Shown here piece after piece: positions 1 to 11,722 of a stretch of DNA of 64,000 nt. The DNA is from an uncultured Chitinophaga sp. (lineage in GTDB: Bacteria > Bacteroidota > Bacteroidia > Chitinophagales > Chitinophagaceae). The translations under genes and the position numbers were made by a program. Below the pieces are notes generated by a model. The model was not told the origin of the DNA. It did no database searches and saw nothing but the letters and a program-made list of their open reading frames with translations. Numbering within the stretch: position 1 is the first letter of the stretch; every line of letters starts with the position of its first letter. The stretch is from assembly GCF_946479755.1 (NCBI RefSeq), contig NZ_CAMLHC010000009.1:124001-188000 (forward strand). Reading direction: 5' to 3'.

Positions 1-1
1 C

Positions 2-547
2 AAAAGACAGGCGGAAGTGCTGGGTCTTCGTAAAGACATCACGGAGCACGTAAAAGAGCAGATCGATAAAACCCTGGAAGAGTGGGGCTTTCACCTGCTG
101 GACCTGCAGATGAACGATATTACTTTTGATGAAGTGATCATGAAATCCATGGCGCAGGTAGTGGCCTCCAACAACCTGAAGGCTGCTGCTGAAAACGAAG
201 GCCAGGCGCTGCTGATCACCAAAACAAAAGCCGCAGAAGCAGATGGTAACGCCATCAAAATCGCTGCGGAAGCAGAACGCCAGGCAGCACAGCTGCGTGG
301 TATGGGCGTGGCCCTGTTCCGTGAGGAAGTGGCCAAAGGTATGACCACTGCCGCCAAAGAAATGCAACAGGCCAACCTCGATACTTCTGTGATCCTTTTC
401 TCCATGTGGACAGAAGCGATCAAAAATTTCGCAGAGAACTCCAAAGGCAACGTTATCTTCCTTGATGGTTCTTCCGAAGGGATGGACCAGACCATGAAAC
501 AGATGATGGCGATGAACAAGCTGATGCAGACCAAAATGGAAAAATAA
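2..547 (+). CDS. SPFH/band-7 domain protein, C-terminal part (5' end outside window)
   Basis: The reading frame is open to the left edge, so the N-terminus (membrane anchor and most of the SPFH core) is missing; about 181 codons remain. What is visible is the end of the SPFH core followed by a long Ala/Glu/Lys-rich helical region (NLKAAAENEGQALL, then AEAERQAAQLRGM) typical of stomatin/prohibitin/HIR-like proteins, which oligomerise on membranes. The C-terminus is Met-rich (MKQMMAMNKLMQ). The assignment rests on the helical heptad composition and the family-like GMGVALFREEVAKGM segment. A strong bidirectional terminator follows. Cellular role is unknown; membrane microdomain scaffolding is the general family function. 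Confidence 0.75.
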   Translation, partial: KRQAEVLGLRKDITEHVKEQIDKTLEEWGFHLLDLQMNDITFDEVIMKSMAQVVASNNLKAAAENEGQALLITKTKAAEADGNAIKIAAEAERQAAQLRGMGVALFREEVAKGMTTAAKEMQQANLDTSVILFSMWTEAIKNFAENSKGNVIFLDGSSEGMDQTMKQMMAMNKLMQTKMEK

Positions 548-564
548 AAACAGCTTTATACACA

Positions 565-601
565 AAGGCGCCCGGCAGTATTTACCGCCGGGCGCCTTTT
601 A
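565..601. terminator. Bidirectional intrinsic terminator
   Basis: A 10-bp GC-rich stem (GGCGCCCGGC with its complement) with A-rich sequence on the left and TTTT on the right. It lies between the converging SPFH gene and the minus-strand acyltransferase, so it can serve both. Confidence 0.85.
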
Positions 602-614
602 TTTTGAATATTAT

Positions 615-1286
615 TTACAGGTATTTGTCACCCGCTTTGCGTTCACCCATTTTGCGGGCAGGTACGCCATACCAGACGCTATAGGCTTCCACCGGCTTCA
701 GTACTACGGCGCCGGCGCCGATGAGGCTTTGTTCACCGATGCTGATGCCATGTTTTACCACTGCGCCGATACTGATGGCCGTGTAGGCGCCGATCGTTAC
801 ATTACCGCCGGTAACCACGCGCGGGGCAACACTGGAATAATCGTCCATACGGTTGTCATGTTCTATACAGGCAGCGGTGTTGACGATGCAGTGATGGCCA
901 AGGGTAGCATTGGTATTGATCACAGCGTTGGCTGCGATCACATTACCATGACCCATCAACGCGGTATCAGATATGACGGCGGAAGGATGCACCGCATTGA
1001 TAAACGCGAAAGAGGGCACAAGGGCCTGTAATCTGGCGACCACCTGGCTGCGGACCCAGTTGTCGCCAATGCCTACGATACCTCCTGAAATTTCTTGTGT
1101 GGCCATAAGTTCAGGAATATCCTCCTCTCCTCCCAGAATGGTCAGGTCCCCAAAACAGGGGGTTCCTTTTTCTCTGAAAGTGTCAATAAATCCTACTACC
1201 CGGTAACCTGGCATTTGCAGGAGAATATCCGCTATGACCCTGCCATGGTCGGATGCGCCGATGACAACAATGTTTTTTCTGTGCAT
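615..1286 (-). CDS. PglD/NeuD-type sugar O- or N-acyltransferase
   Basis: 223 aa, the usual length for the PglD/NeuD family. Residues 1-95 form the Rossmann-like PglD_N domain with the nucleotide-binding turn GASDHGRV (10-17). From about residue 100 there is a left-handed beta-helix of hexapeptide repeats (VIAANAVINTNATLG and following), with the family's HPSA entry and IEHD (His143), the candidate catalytic base. Such enzymes acetylate UDP-linked amino sugars or sialic-type acids using acetyl-CoA. It is the last gene of a minus-strand set after ligA and tadA (40-bp gap). It lies 24 kb from the polysaccharide locus, so a link to pseudaminic acid is possible but unproven. Confidence 0.8.
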   Translation of the reverse strand: MHRKNIVVIGASDHGRVIADILLQMPGYRVVGFIDTFREKGTPCFGDLTILGGEEDIPELMATQEISGGIVGIGDNWVRSQVVARLQALVPSFAFINAVHPSAVISDTALMGHGNVIAANAVINTNATLGHHCIVNTAACIEHDNRMDDYSSVAPRVVTGGNVTIGAYTAISIGAVVKHGISIGEQSLIGAGAVVLKPVEAYSVWYGVPARKMGERKAGDKYL

Positions 1287-1326
1287 AAATTCCGGCTCTC
1301 AATAGATGTTTGGTTCAAAAATATGG

Positions 1327-1767
1327 TTAGCGTCTTTGCTCGAAAAAGGTTTTCATTAGTTGTAAGCTCTCTTCTTCACAGGGGCCGGCTTCCAGCTTTG
1401 TTTTCGGATGGAAGGGCGACCGTTCGCCGGTGGCCCGCCGGTAGCTGTTTTTATCGTCTGCCGCCGCATAAACGATGCGGCCTATTTTACTCCAGTACAA
1501 AGCGCCGGCGCACATCAGGCACGGCTCTACGGTAACGTACAGGGTGGCCTCCATCAGGTATTTGCTGCCCAGCGTGTTAAACGCTGCGGTGAGTGCAATC
1601 ATTTCCGCATGGGCGGTACAATCGTTCAGCCGTTCTACCTGGTTGTGGCCCCGGCCGATCACCTGGTTGTTCAGCACCACCACGGCGCCGATGGGCACTT
1701 CTCCGTCTTCAAAAGCTTTATGCGCTTCTTTCAGCGCCTGCTTCATATAGTAAGTATCGTCAATCAT
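1327..1767 (-). CDS. tadA: tRNA-specific adenosine-34 deaminase
   Basis: 146 aa. This zinc enzyme converts A34 to inosine in the anticodon of tRNA-Arg(ACG). The cytidine-deaminase fold is complete: HAE at residues 53-55 (zinc ligand His53, proton shuttle Glu55) and PCLMC at 82-86 (zinc ligands Cys83 and Cys86). The C-terminal helix (LMKTFFEQRR) is typical of TadA and separates it from cytosine or guanine deaminases, although guanine deaminases are related. The start lies 4 bp after the ligA stop, so the two are probably co-transcribed. Confidence 0.93.
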   Translation of the reverse strand: MIDDTYYMKQALKEAHKAFEDGEVPIGAVVVLNNQVIGRGHNQVERLNDCTAHAEMIALTAAFNTLGSKYLMEATLYVTVEPCLMCAGALYWSKIGRIVYAAADDKNSYRRATGERSPFHPKTKLEAGPCEEESLQLMKTFFEQRR

Positions 1768-1771
1768 AATC

Positions 1772-3907
<2,136 letters not shown>

Positions 3908-4044
3908 TTATCTTTCCGCTTCCCTAAACCAAAGCAAAAAAATCCGGTCTTTTTTGCTTTTAATGTCCCTTTTTTTTCTTTCATTTGGATTATGAATGCC
4001 TGACCGCGAGGTTTAAGACGATAACTGTAATTCCACGTATTTTT

Positions 4045-4764
4045 ATGATGTCTATGTACACCAAAAACATCAATACTCACCTTGTTGAGATTAAGAGTTA
4101 TTTCAAAGTTGCCATATCGGTGGATTGTGTCATTTTCGGATTTAACGGAAATGAGCTGAAAGTGCTGCTGATTGAGTCCGACCTGAAAGAATATAAAGGA
4201 AAATGGTCGCTGCTGGGAGATATTGTGCGGCCGGACGAAGAGCTGGACGAAGCGGCCTACCGGGTATTGAAAGCGCGTACCGGGCTGGATGACCTGTATA
4301 TGGAGCAGGTGCAGACGTTCGGCGCTATCAACCGCCATCCTGCCGGCCGCGTGATCACCGTAGCCTATTATTCGCTGGTGAATATCGAACATGTGGAACT
4401 GAAAAAACACAATAACGACCTGCACTGGCATTCTATCAAAGACCTGCAGAACATGGCTTTCGACCATAAACAGATACTGGATACCTGTCATGAGCGGCTG
4501 AAACAGCAGGTGATGGTACAGCCTATCGGTTTTAACCTGCTTCCCAAAAAGTTCTCCCTGCGGGAACTGCAGAATCTCTATGAAGCTATCCTGGATGTGG
4601 AACTGGACCGCCGTAATTTCAGGAAGAAGTTCCTGTCCATGGACCTGCTGATGGACCTTAATGAAGAGGAAGAGGACGTGCCACACCGCCCGGCCAAGTT
4701 GTACAAGTTCAATTTTGATAAATACGACCAGCGTAAAAAACGTTACCTCGGGATCGGGTTCTAG
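4045..4764 (+). CDS. NrtR-like Nudix-fold transcriptional regulator
   Basis: 239 aa from the ATG at 4045 (4054 is equally possible; the frame stays open upstream to 3985 but that part is not family-like). Residues 20-150 form a Nudix domain and 160-239 a winged helix with the family signature KFSLRELQNLYEAI. Known members sense a sugar or NAD metabolite and repress catabolic operons. The Nudix box is degenerate: where the consensus has REXXEE this protein has RVLKAR, so hydrolysis is probably lost and ligand sensing kept. It is divergent from ligA and has no obvious target operon beside it, so its regulon cannot be read from context. Confidence 0.85.
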   Translation: MMSMYTKNINTHLVEIKSYFKVAISVDCVIFGFNGNELKVLLIESDLKEYKGKWSLLGDIVRPDEELDEAAYRVLKARTGLDDLYMEQVQTFGAINRHPAGRVITVAYYSLVNIEHVELKKHNNDLHWHSIKDLQNMAFDHKQILDTCHERLKQQVMVQPIGFNLLPKKFSLRELQNLYEAILDVELDRRNFRKKFLSMDLLMDLNEEEEDVPHRPAKLYKFNFDKYDQRKKRYLGIGF

Positions 4765-5221
4765 CCCCTCTGGTTTTCCCTGGTTTGACAGTGAACAACA
4801 GGTATATTTTAGGATGATATTTTTTTAGCCCTCCGGGATCTCTCCACTCGAATTCCTGTTAATATAGATGTTGATGAAATCCTTTGCCACGAAGGATTAG
4901 ACGCGCTATGCCCTATTGCGCGGACATTTGAGCTTATTTCTCCGTAAAACGGAAAAAAAAGTTTGTTTTTAACAAAAATTTAAGTAAGATTGTGTAAAAT
5001 ATACACACCCTGCACAACGGCTATTGGCAGGGGTGTGATGAAAACCAGAATTTAGATCGTATTTGCACGTTTTGCCATTTGAGTCGGGGTTAGAAATTTT
5101 CCATTTATCAAGTATGCCAGAAAGAAATCAATAAAGTATTTATCAATAGTTTGATTTTATAGTTCCACGTTATGAAACAAGAAGGCCGCTAAGCACTTTT
5201 GCGAGTGTCTTATTTTCTACG

Positions 5222-5262
5222 CTTTCCCTTGTACAGTCATTTGTACAGGGGAAAGTTGTTTT
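5222..5262 (+). terminator. Strong intrinsic terminator of an unassigned transcript
   Basis: 14-bp stem with a single G-T pair (CTTTCCCTTGTACA at 5222-5235 with 5242-5255), 6-nt loop, then TTGTTTTA. No gene ends nearby, so it probably ends a small RNA or serves as a leader element ahead of icmF. Confidence 0.6.
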
Positions 5263-5387
5263 AGGGAAAAACTAACCCATTCCGGATATGCTTAAATAAT
5301 TTGCAACAGGAATCTTTTTCTGTTTAATCTCTTCTAAACGCCTGTTAGTCCTGTATTTCAGGCAGTTTTTCCGTAACTTGCATTGCT

Positions 5388-5483
5388 CGCAAAGCAGGTA
5401 AGAAAGCAAAGACACAAAGATTGTTGTATAAGATTTTATTGTGTTGTGTTCTTTGCGTTCCTCGCTCTCTTGTTTGCTTTGCG
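5388..5483. repeat. Imperfect long inverted repeat with CGCAAAG/CTTTGCG ends
   Basis: Arms at 5388-5419 and 5451-5483 (about 32 bp, roughly three quarters matching) around a 31-bp AT-rich centre. Each arm begins and ends in CGCAAAG or ACAAAG. Short noncoding repeats rich in this heptamer are common between genes in Bacteroidota. It lies inside the spurious upstream extension of the icmF frame, which supports the later icmF start. Confidence 0.55.
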
Positions 5484-5502
5484 TGAAAAAAAAGAATCTC
5501 AT

Positions 5503-8500
5503 ATGTCATATACACCACAACATAAGGTCCGTATCGTAACCGCAGCAGCACTGTTCGACGGGCATGACGCCGCCATCAATATCATGCGGCGTATCATGCA
5601 GGCCAAAGGCGCCGAAGTGATCCACCTGGGACATAACCGTTCCGCTGCAGAGATCGTAGACTGTGCGGTCCAGGAAGATGCACAGGGAATAGCCGTTACC
5701 TCCTACCAGGGCGGGCACGTGGAATTTTTTAAGTACATGTATGACCTGCTGCAGGAGAAAGGCTGCGGTCATATTAAGATCTTCGGCGGCGGTGGCGGCA
5801 CCATCCTGCCTTCGGAAATCGACGAACTGCACGCCTACGGCATTGCCCGGCTCTATTCTCCGGACGATGGCCGCCAGATGGGCCTGGAAGGCATGATCGA
5901 AGACCTGATCCGCCAGTGCGACACGGCAGTCACCCCCCTCAGCAGTGGCAGCAGTGTGGAAGACATCCCGCAGCTGAAAAAAAGCAAAAACCCGAAAATC
6001 ATCGCCCGCGCCATCAGCCTTGCGGAAAACGACATGCCGGTAGCGCTGCTGAGCGGCGTTAAAGCGCGCAAAGCCGTGACCGTAGATGCAGACGCAGGCG
6101 CACATATTACCAGCACACCAGACAGCACCTCCCCGGTTCTGGGCATCACCGGCACCGGCGGTGCGGGTAAAAGCAGCGTGACGGACGAACTGGTACGCCG
6201 CTACCTCACGCATTTTTCCGATAAAACAGTGGCCGTTATCTCGGTAGACCCCTCCAAGAAAAAGACGGGCGGCGCCCTGCTGGGCGACCGTATCCGGATG
6301 AACGCCATCCATCATCCACGGGCCTACATGCGCTCCCTCGCCACCCGCGAAAGCGATAAAGCCATCAGCGAACATATTCAGGAAGCGATCGATATCTGTA
6401 AACTGGCGGGCTTCGATTTCATTATCCTCGAAACATCCGGTATCGGCCAGAGCGACACCGCCATCACCGACTACTGCGACGTATCCCTCTATGTGATGAC
6501 GCCCGAATACGGCGCCGCCTCCCAGCTGGAGAAAATCAATATGCTGGACTACGCCGATGTGATCGCCATCAATAAGTTCGATAAAGCCGGCGCCCTCGAC
6601 GCCCTGCACGATGTGCGCAAGCAATATAAACGCAACCACACCCTGTGGACGGCTAAAGACGAAGAACTGCCGGTAGTAGGCTCTATCGCCTCCCAGTTCA
6701 ACGATGCAGGCATCAACCTGCTCTTTGAAAGAGTGATGGAAAAAGTAGTGGAGAAAACCGGCGCCCCCTTCGGCCCGATGGCCCACGAAAGCCTGAAGTC
6801 CACCACCACCAAGTCCCAGATCATCCCGCCGGCAAGAGTGCGTTATCTGGCGGAGATCAGCGAAGCTATCGCCGACTACAGCAAATGGGTGGACGAGCAA
6901 TGTAAAATTGCCACACAACTCTACCAGATAGCAGGCGTTATCAGCATAGACGCTTCCAAAGCACCGCTGCTGGCCGATATACAGGCCAAACTCACAGAAG
7001 CGCTCCACCCGGAATGCAAAAAACTGGTAGACGAATGGCCGGCATTGCTGAAAAAATATGCTGCCGACAACTATGAATTCCAGGTTAGGGATAAAGTGAT
7101 CAAACTACCACTGTTCACCGAAAGCCTCAGCCATAGCCGTATTCCGAAGGTTAGTCTGCCTAAGTACAACGACTGGGGAGATATCCTGCGGTGGCAGCTC
7201 ACCGAAAACCTACCCGGAGAGTTCCCTTATGCCGCCGGTGTATTCCCGCTCAAACGCGAAGGAGAAGATCCTACCCGTATGTTTGCCGGTGAAGGTGGCC
7301 CGGAAAGAACGAACAAACGTTTCCACTACGTATCGCTCGATCAGCCGGCAAAGCGCCTGTCTACCGCATTCGACAGCGTGACGCTCTACGGGGAAGACCC
7401 GGCCGTTCGTCCGGACATTTACGGAAAAATCGGTAATTCCGGCGTAAGCATCGCTACGGTAGATGACGCCAAAAAACTATACAGTGGCTTTGACCTCTGC
7501 GATCCGAAAACATCGGTGTCCATGACGATCAACGGCCCCGCGCCGATCCTGCTGGCTTTCTTCATGAACGCTGCCATCGATCAGCAGTGCGAGAAATATA
7601 TCCGCGAAAACGGCCTGACAGAACAGGTTCAGGCTACTATCCGCGAGAAATTCAAAGATCACCCGCTGCCACACTACAACGGTGACCTGCCGGCCGGTAA
7701 CGATGGCCTTGGCCTTCGCCTGCTCGGCATCTCCGGTGAAGAAGTGCTGCCCCGCGAAGTATATGAGAAAATCCGCGCCCACGCACTCAGCACCGTACGC
7801 GGTACCGTACAGGCAGACATCCTGAAAGAAGACCAGGCGCAAAACACCTGCATCTTCTCTACCGAATTCGCCCTGAAGCTCATGGGCGACGTACAGGAAT
7901 ATTTCATCACGCAGAAAGTCCGTAACTTCTATTCTGTCAGCATTTCAGGCTACCACATCGCCGAAGCCGGCGCCAATCCTATCACCCAGCTGGCCTTTAC
8001 ACTGGCCAACGGCTTCACCTATGTGGAGTACTACCTGAGCCGCGGCATGCATATCGACGACTTTGCGCCCAACCTGTCGTTCTTCTTCAGTAACGGCATG
8101 GACCCCGAATATGCCGTAATAGGCCGCGTGGCACGCCGTATCTGGGCTAAAGCCATCAAATACAAATACAAGGGCAACGACCGCTCCCAGAAGCTGAAGT
8201 ACCATATCCAGACTTCCGGCAGAAGCCTTCACGCGCAGGAGATCGACTTCAACGATATCCGCACTACGCTGCAGGCGCTGTACGCCATCTACGACAACTG
8301 TAACTCCCTCCATACCAACGCTTACGATGAAGCGATCACCACGCCTACAGAAGAAAGCGTGAGAAGGGCCATGGCCATACAGCTCATCATCAACCGCGAA
8401 CTGGGTACCGCTAAAAACGAAAACCCGGTACAGGGCTCTTTCTTCATCGAAGAACTGACCGACCTCGTGGAAGAAGCCGTGCTGACCGAATTTGAACGCA

Positions 8501-8898
8501 TCACCGAACGCGGTGGCGTACTCGGCGCTATGGAAAGGATGTACCAGCGGAATAAAATACAGGAAGAAAGCCTTTACTACGAATCACTGAAACATACCGG
8601 CGAATACCCGATCGTAGGGGTGAACACCTTCCTGAACAAAAATGGTTCGCCTACCATCATCCCTGCAGAAGTGATCCGCTCCACCACTGAAGAGAAAGAC
8701 TTCCAGATTAAAACGCTGGACGCCTTCCGTCACCGCCATCAGCAGAAAAGCACCGCTGCGCTGAAACAGCTGCAGCAGGTGGCCATCAACAACGGCAATC
8801 TCTTCGCTGAACTGATGGAAACAGTGAAGCACTGCTCCCTCGGCGAGATCACCCACGCATTGTATGAAGTGGGAGGCCAGTACCGCCGCAATATGTAA
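5503..8898 (+). CDS. icmF: Fused isobutyryl-CoA mutase (IcmF-type: B12 domain, G-protein chaperone, mutase)
   Basis: 1131 aa. It carries all parts of an acyl-CoA mutase on one chain. Residues 8-140 are the cobalamin-binding domain, with FDGHDAA (His21 as lower cobalt ligand) and the glycine run FGGGGG. Residues 212-450 are a MeaI/ArgK-type GTPase with Walker A GTGGAGKS (217-224), ETSGIGQSD (310-318) and NKFD (357-360). The remainder is the mutase barrel, with [13 protein letters not shown] and [11 protein letters not shown]. The family interconverts isobutyryl-CoA and n-butyryl-CoA; some members prefer pivalyl- or isovaleryl-CoA, so the substrate is inferred. I chose the ATG at 5503 because the 40 residues upstream are encoded by the repeat. 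It is a single gene with its own terminator. Codon use is distinctly GC-rich. Confidence 0.92.
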   Translation: MSYTPQHKVRIVTAAALFDGHDAAINIMRRIMQAKGAEVIHLGHNRSAAEIVDCAVQEDAQGIAVTSYQGGHVEFFKYMYDLLQEKGCGHIKIFGGGGGTILPSEIDELHAYGIARLYSPDDGRQMGLEGMIEDLIRQCDTAVTPLSSGSSVEDIPQLKKSKNPKIIARAISLAENDMPVALLSGVKARKAVTVDADAGAHITSTPDSTSPVLGITGTGGAGKSSVTDELVRRYLTHFSDKTVAVISVDPSKKKTGGALLGDRIRMNAIHHPRAYMRSLATRESDKAISEHIQEAIDICKLAGFDFIILETSGIGQSDTAITDYCDVSLYVMTPEYGAASQLEKINMLDYADVIAINKFDKAGALDALHDVRKQYKRNHTLWTAKDEELPVVGSIASQFNDAGINLLFERVMEKVVEKTGAPFGPMAHESLKSTTTKSQIIPPARVRYLAEISEAIADYSKWVDEQCKIATQLYQIAGVISIDASKAPLLADIQAKLTEALHPECKKLVDEWPALLKKYAADNYEFQVRDKVIKLPLFTESLSHSRIPKVSLPKYNDWGDILRWQLTENLPGEFPYAAGVFPLKREGEDPTRMFAGEGGPERTNKRFHYVSLDQPAKRLSTAFDSVTLYGEDPAVRPDIYGKIGNSGVSIATVDDAKKLYSGFDLCDPKTSVSMTINGPAPILLAFFMNAAIDQQCEKYIRENGLTEQVQATIREKFKDHPLPHYNGDLPAGNDGLGLRLLGISGEEVLPREVYEKIRAHALSTVRGTVQADILKEDQAQNTCIFSTEFALKLMGDVQEYFITQKVRNFYSVSISGYHIAEAGANPITQLAFTLANGFTYVEYYLSRGMHIDDFAPNLSFFFSNGMDPEYAVIGRVARRIWAKAIKYKYKGNDRSQKLKYHIQTSGRSLHAQEIDFNDIRTTLQALYAIYDNCNSLHTNAYDEAITTPTEESVRRAMAIQLIINRELGTAKNENPVQGSFFIEELTDLVEEAVLTEFERITERGGVLGAMERMYQRNKIQEESLYYESLKHTGEYPIVGVNTFLNKNGSPTIIPAEVIRSTTEEKDFQIKTLDAFRHRHQQKSTAALKQLQQVAINNGNLFAELMETVKHCSLGEITHALYEVGGQYRRNM

Positions 8899-9228
8899 CG
8901 GAGATGGCCGTTATTTTTACCGCTTCGCCTGATGTGCGCAGATAAAAGAAGAAAATCGTTGATTTACAATATGGGCTGGCCTTTAAGGCCGGCCCTTTTT
9001 ATATCCGCCTGGCGATCGTTATGATTGGGAGCTACCTCAGTAATGCCGCGATCATTTAAAGCATCTGAACAACAACGTTGCCCGGAACGTTAGTCCTGGG
9101 GCAAATGAAAATCTCCGTTCCGAATATTATATTAGTATTGTCAATGAAGTGGCTATTGTTTTGCGCTGGGCGGCTGTCCTATTTTTATCAGCTTATTGAT
9201 TAACTGTCAGCACTTATCAGACATGCAT
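8899..9228 (+). other. Gene-free gap after icmF
   Basis: Holds the icmF terminator (8973-9000) and a hairpin at 9078-9104 (TTGCCCGG with CC and GGGCAA, 2-nt bulge). It also holds a pair of GGAACG/CGTTCC sites (about 9084 and 9116). No perfect TAnnTTTG box and no ORF of note. Confidence 0.5.
8973..9000 (+). terminator. Intrinsic terminator of icmF
   Basis: GGGCTGGCC-TTTAA-GGCCGGCCC stem (one G-T pair) followed by five T, 75 bp after the icmF stop. Confidence 0.9.
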
Positions 9229-11658
9229 ATGAAAAAAATGATTTTCAGTGCGCTGTTACTGGCCGGGTTACAGGCCACAGCACAAACAACCGATACCGTA
9301 GCCGCGCGGATATTATTGCCCAACGGATGGGCGCTTACGCCTGCCGGCCATTCCCTGCCGCTGGGCGATCTGCCGCTGAATATGGTGCTCTCCGGCTCCG
9401 GAAAGTACCTGGCGGTAAACAACAACGGCCAGAGCAAACACACGCTGCAACTGATAGATGCCCGGCAGGAAACGTTGCTGGATGAAGTGGTGATCCCTAA
9501 ATCATGGTACGGGCTGGCTTTCAGCAAAGATGAAAAGACGCTCTACGCTTCAGGCGCCAACGATAACGTAGTGCGGGAATATCACCTGCAGAACAACAAG
9601 CTGGTGGCAACGGACAGTATCCGACTGGGATTGGCCTGGCCTAAAGAAAAGATATGCCCCACCGGCATGGCCCTGGATCACTCACGCAACCGGTTATACG
9701 TAGTAACAAAAGAGGATAGCAGCCTTTACCTGCTGGACCTGTCCACCAAACAGGTCATACAGCGGGTAGCCCTGACAGCAGAGGCTTTTACCTGCCTGCT
9801 GTCGAAAGACAACAAAACGTTGTACATCTCCCTCTGGGGAGGAGACGCTATCGCGGTATATGATATCGCTTCCGGTAAAATGGTAAAGGAAATAAAAACA
9901 GGTAGTCATCCTAACGAAATTATTTTATCCAAAAATGGCAGATATCTGTATGTGGCGAATGCCAATGATAACTCGGTGTCTGTTATTGCCACGGCAGACG
10001 GTAAAGTGATAGAAAACCTGCATGCCGCGCTTTATCCGGACGCACCTACCGGTTCCACTACCAACGGGCTCGCGTTGTCTGAAGACAATAAAACGCTGTA
10101 TATCGCCAATGCGGACAACAACTGTCTCGCTGTGTTCGATGTGGCTACCCCGGGTAAAAGCCATGCGGAAGGGTTTATCCCGGTAGGCTGGTATCCCACC
10201 TGTGTGCGGGTGACCGGCAAAAAAGTGTTGGTGGCCAATGGTAAAGGTTTTACCTCCCTGGCTAACCCCGAAGGCCCTAACCCGGTCAGTCGTAAGGATG
10301 CCAGCGGATCCCATAAGGCCAATACCCGCCAGGGCCGTCCGGTACAATATATTGCCGCATTATTCAAGGGCACGTTGTCTATTTTCAGCGAGCCGGGAGA
10401 AAAGACACTTGGACAGTGGTCTAAACTGGTGTATGATAATACCCCCTATACAAAGAACAAAGAGCTGCGGGCTCCCGGAGAAAAAGGCAATCCTGTGCCG
10501 CAGGAGGTGGGACAGCCTTCGCCCATCAAATACGTGTTTTATGTTATTAAGGAAAACAGGACCTATGACCAGGTGCTGGGAGATGTTAAAGAGGGTAACG
10601 GCGACAGCAGCCTCTGTATTTTCCCCGAGCGGATCACCCCTAATCAGCATCAGCTGGTGAAAGATTTTGTACTGCTCGACAATTTTTATGTAGATGCAGA
10701 AGTAAGCGCCGATGGTCATAACTGGAGCACCGCTGCCTACGCTACCGACTATACGGAAAAGACCTGGCCTACCACCTATGGCGGCAGAGGTGGCACCTAT
10801 GACTATGAAGGAAGCCGTAAGATCGCCTATCCAAAGAAAGGGTTTATCTGGGACTATTGCCATCGGGCAGGCGTAAGTTTCCGCAGTTATGGCGAGTTTG
10901 CCGGCAAAGGGTCGGCTACGCTGAAAACGCTGGAAGGCCATTATTGCAAGGCATATCCTTCGTTTGACATGAGTATCCTGGACGTGGACCGTCAGCAGAT
11001 CTGGCAGCGCGACTTTGATTCCCTGCTGGCGGCTGATGCAGTGCCCCGGTTTAATACCATCCGGCTGGGCAACGACCATACCAGCGGCATGCGGAAGGGC
11101 GCCTATTCGCCTTATGCTTCCGTGGCAGACAATGACCTGGCGGTAGGCCGACTGGTGGAATACATCTCCCATAGCCGTATCTGGAAAGAAAGCGCCATTT
11201 TTATCCTGGAAGATGATGCTCAGAACGGCCCTGACCATATTGATGCCCACCGCTCCACCGCTTATGTGATCAGTCCTTATATAAAGCGGAATAGCGTGAA
11301 CCATAACATGTACGGTACTTCCGGTATGCTGCGGACCATGGAGCTGATCCTTGGGTTGCCGCCTATGAGCCAGTATGATGCCGCTGCCACGCCCATGTGG
11401 GAACTTTTCACCGCTACGCCCGATCTGGCGCCTTATGTGGCGCTGGAAGCCAATGTGGATATCCGTGAGCGGAATACCGCCTGGAATGAGAGCGCCCGCC
11501 GTTCTGCCGCTTTTGACTTCGCTCATGAAGACCGCGTGCCGGACCTGGAGCTGAACGAAGTGGTGTGGAAGGCCGTCCGTGGCGAAAATGCGGTGATGCC
11601 TGCACCTCGCCGGAGCGCCTTTGTGAAGCTCCAGGAGAAGGAAGATGACGACGATTGA
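9229..11658 (+). CDS. Secreted YVTN beta-propeller / phosphoesterase (alkaline-phosphatase superfamily) fusion
   Basis: 809 aa from ATG 9229 (9223 also possible), beginning with a signal peptide (MKKMIFSALLLAGLQATAQ). Residues 30-350 are a seven-bladed YVTN/lactonase-like propeller: repeated LSKNGRYLYVANANDNSVSV and LALSEDNKTLYIANADN segments. From about 430 a PF04185-type phosphoesterase domain follows (YVFYVIKENRTYDQVLGD, then FYVDAEVSADGHNW and HTSGMRKG). Proteins of this build are common in Bacteroidota; substrates are not established. The tail ends in acidic EKEDDDD. GH125 follows after 64 bp on the same strand, so the two may act together on extracellular glycans or phosphorylated sugars (inference). 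Confidence 0.85.
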   Translation: MKKMIFSALLLAGLQATAQTTDTVAARILLPNGWALTPAGHSLPLGDLPLNMVLSGSGKYLAVNNNGQSKHTLQLIDARQETLLDEVVIPKSWYGLAFSKDEKTLYASGANDNVVREYHLQNNKLVATDSIRLGLAWPKEKICPTGMALDHSRNRLYVVTKEDSSLYLLDLSTKQVIQRVALTAEAFTCLLSKDNKTLYISLWGGDAIAVYDIASGKMVKEIKTGSHPNEIILSKNGRYLYVANANDNSVSVIATADGKVIENLHAALYPDAPTGSTTNGLALSEDNKTLYIANADNNCLAVFDVATPGKSHAEGFIPVGWYPTCVRVTGKKVLVANGKGFTSLANPEGPNPVSRKDASGSHKANTRQGRPVQYIAALFKGTLSIFSEPGEKTLGQWSKLVYDNTPYTKNKELRAPGEKGNPVPQEVGQPSPIKYVFYVIKENRTYDQVLGDVKEGNGDSSLCIFPERITPNQHQLVKDFVLLDNFYVDAEVSADGHNWSTAAYATDYTEKTWPTTYGGRGGTYDYEGSRKIAYPKKGFIWDYCHRAGVSFRSYGEFAGKGSATLKTLEGHYCKAYPSFDMSILDVDRQQIWQRDFDSLLAADAVPRFNTIRLGNDHTSGMRKGAYSPYASVADNDLAVGRLVEYISHSRIWKESAIFILEDDAQNGPDHIDAHRSTAYVISPYIKRNSVNHNMYGTSGMLRTMELILGLPPMSQYDAAATPMWELFTATPDLAPYVALEANVDIRERNTAWNESARRSAAFDFAHEDRVPDLELNEVVWKAVRGENAVMPAPRRSAFVKLQEKEDDDD

Positions 11659-11722
11659 TAAATCGATTAAGCAAATCCCGGAAACTTTTCTATTTTAGCC
11701 TTACTTAAATGTAATAAACAGT

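Larger units (their letters stand above)
4765..5502 (+). other. 738-bp gene-free region with hairpins and a dispersed-type repeat
   Basis: No convincing protein gene. From left to right it holds: AT-rich sequence; a 10-bp hairpin with one bulge (5004-5013 with 5027-5037); a small hairpin around 5190-5212; a 14-bp terminator hairpin (5222-5255); and a long imperfect inverted repeat (5388-5483) just before icmF. No cobalamin riboswitch B12 box was found although the next gene is B12-dependent. Confidence 0.6.

Noticed and set aside
4960..5500. Cobalamin riboswitch before the B12-dependent icmF
   Set aside because: The B12-box consensus and its flanking stems were not found.
5383..5502. Upstream extension of icmF by 40 codons
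   Set aside because: Encoded by the CGCAAAG inverted repeat and not family-like; ATG 5503 fits known N-termini.
5506..7008. 500-codon open frame antisense to icmF
   Set aside because: Mirror of strong codon bias in icmF; no domain recognised.
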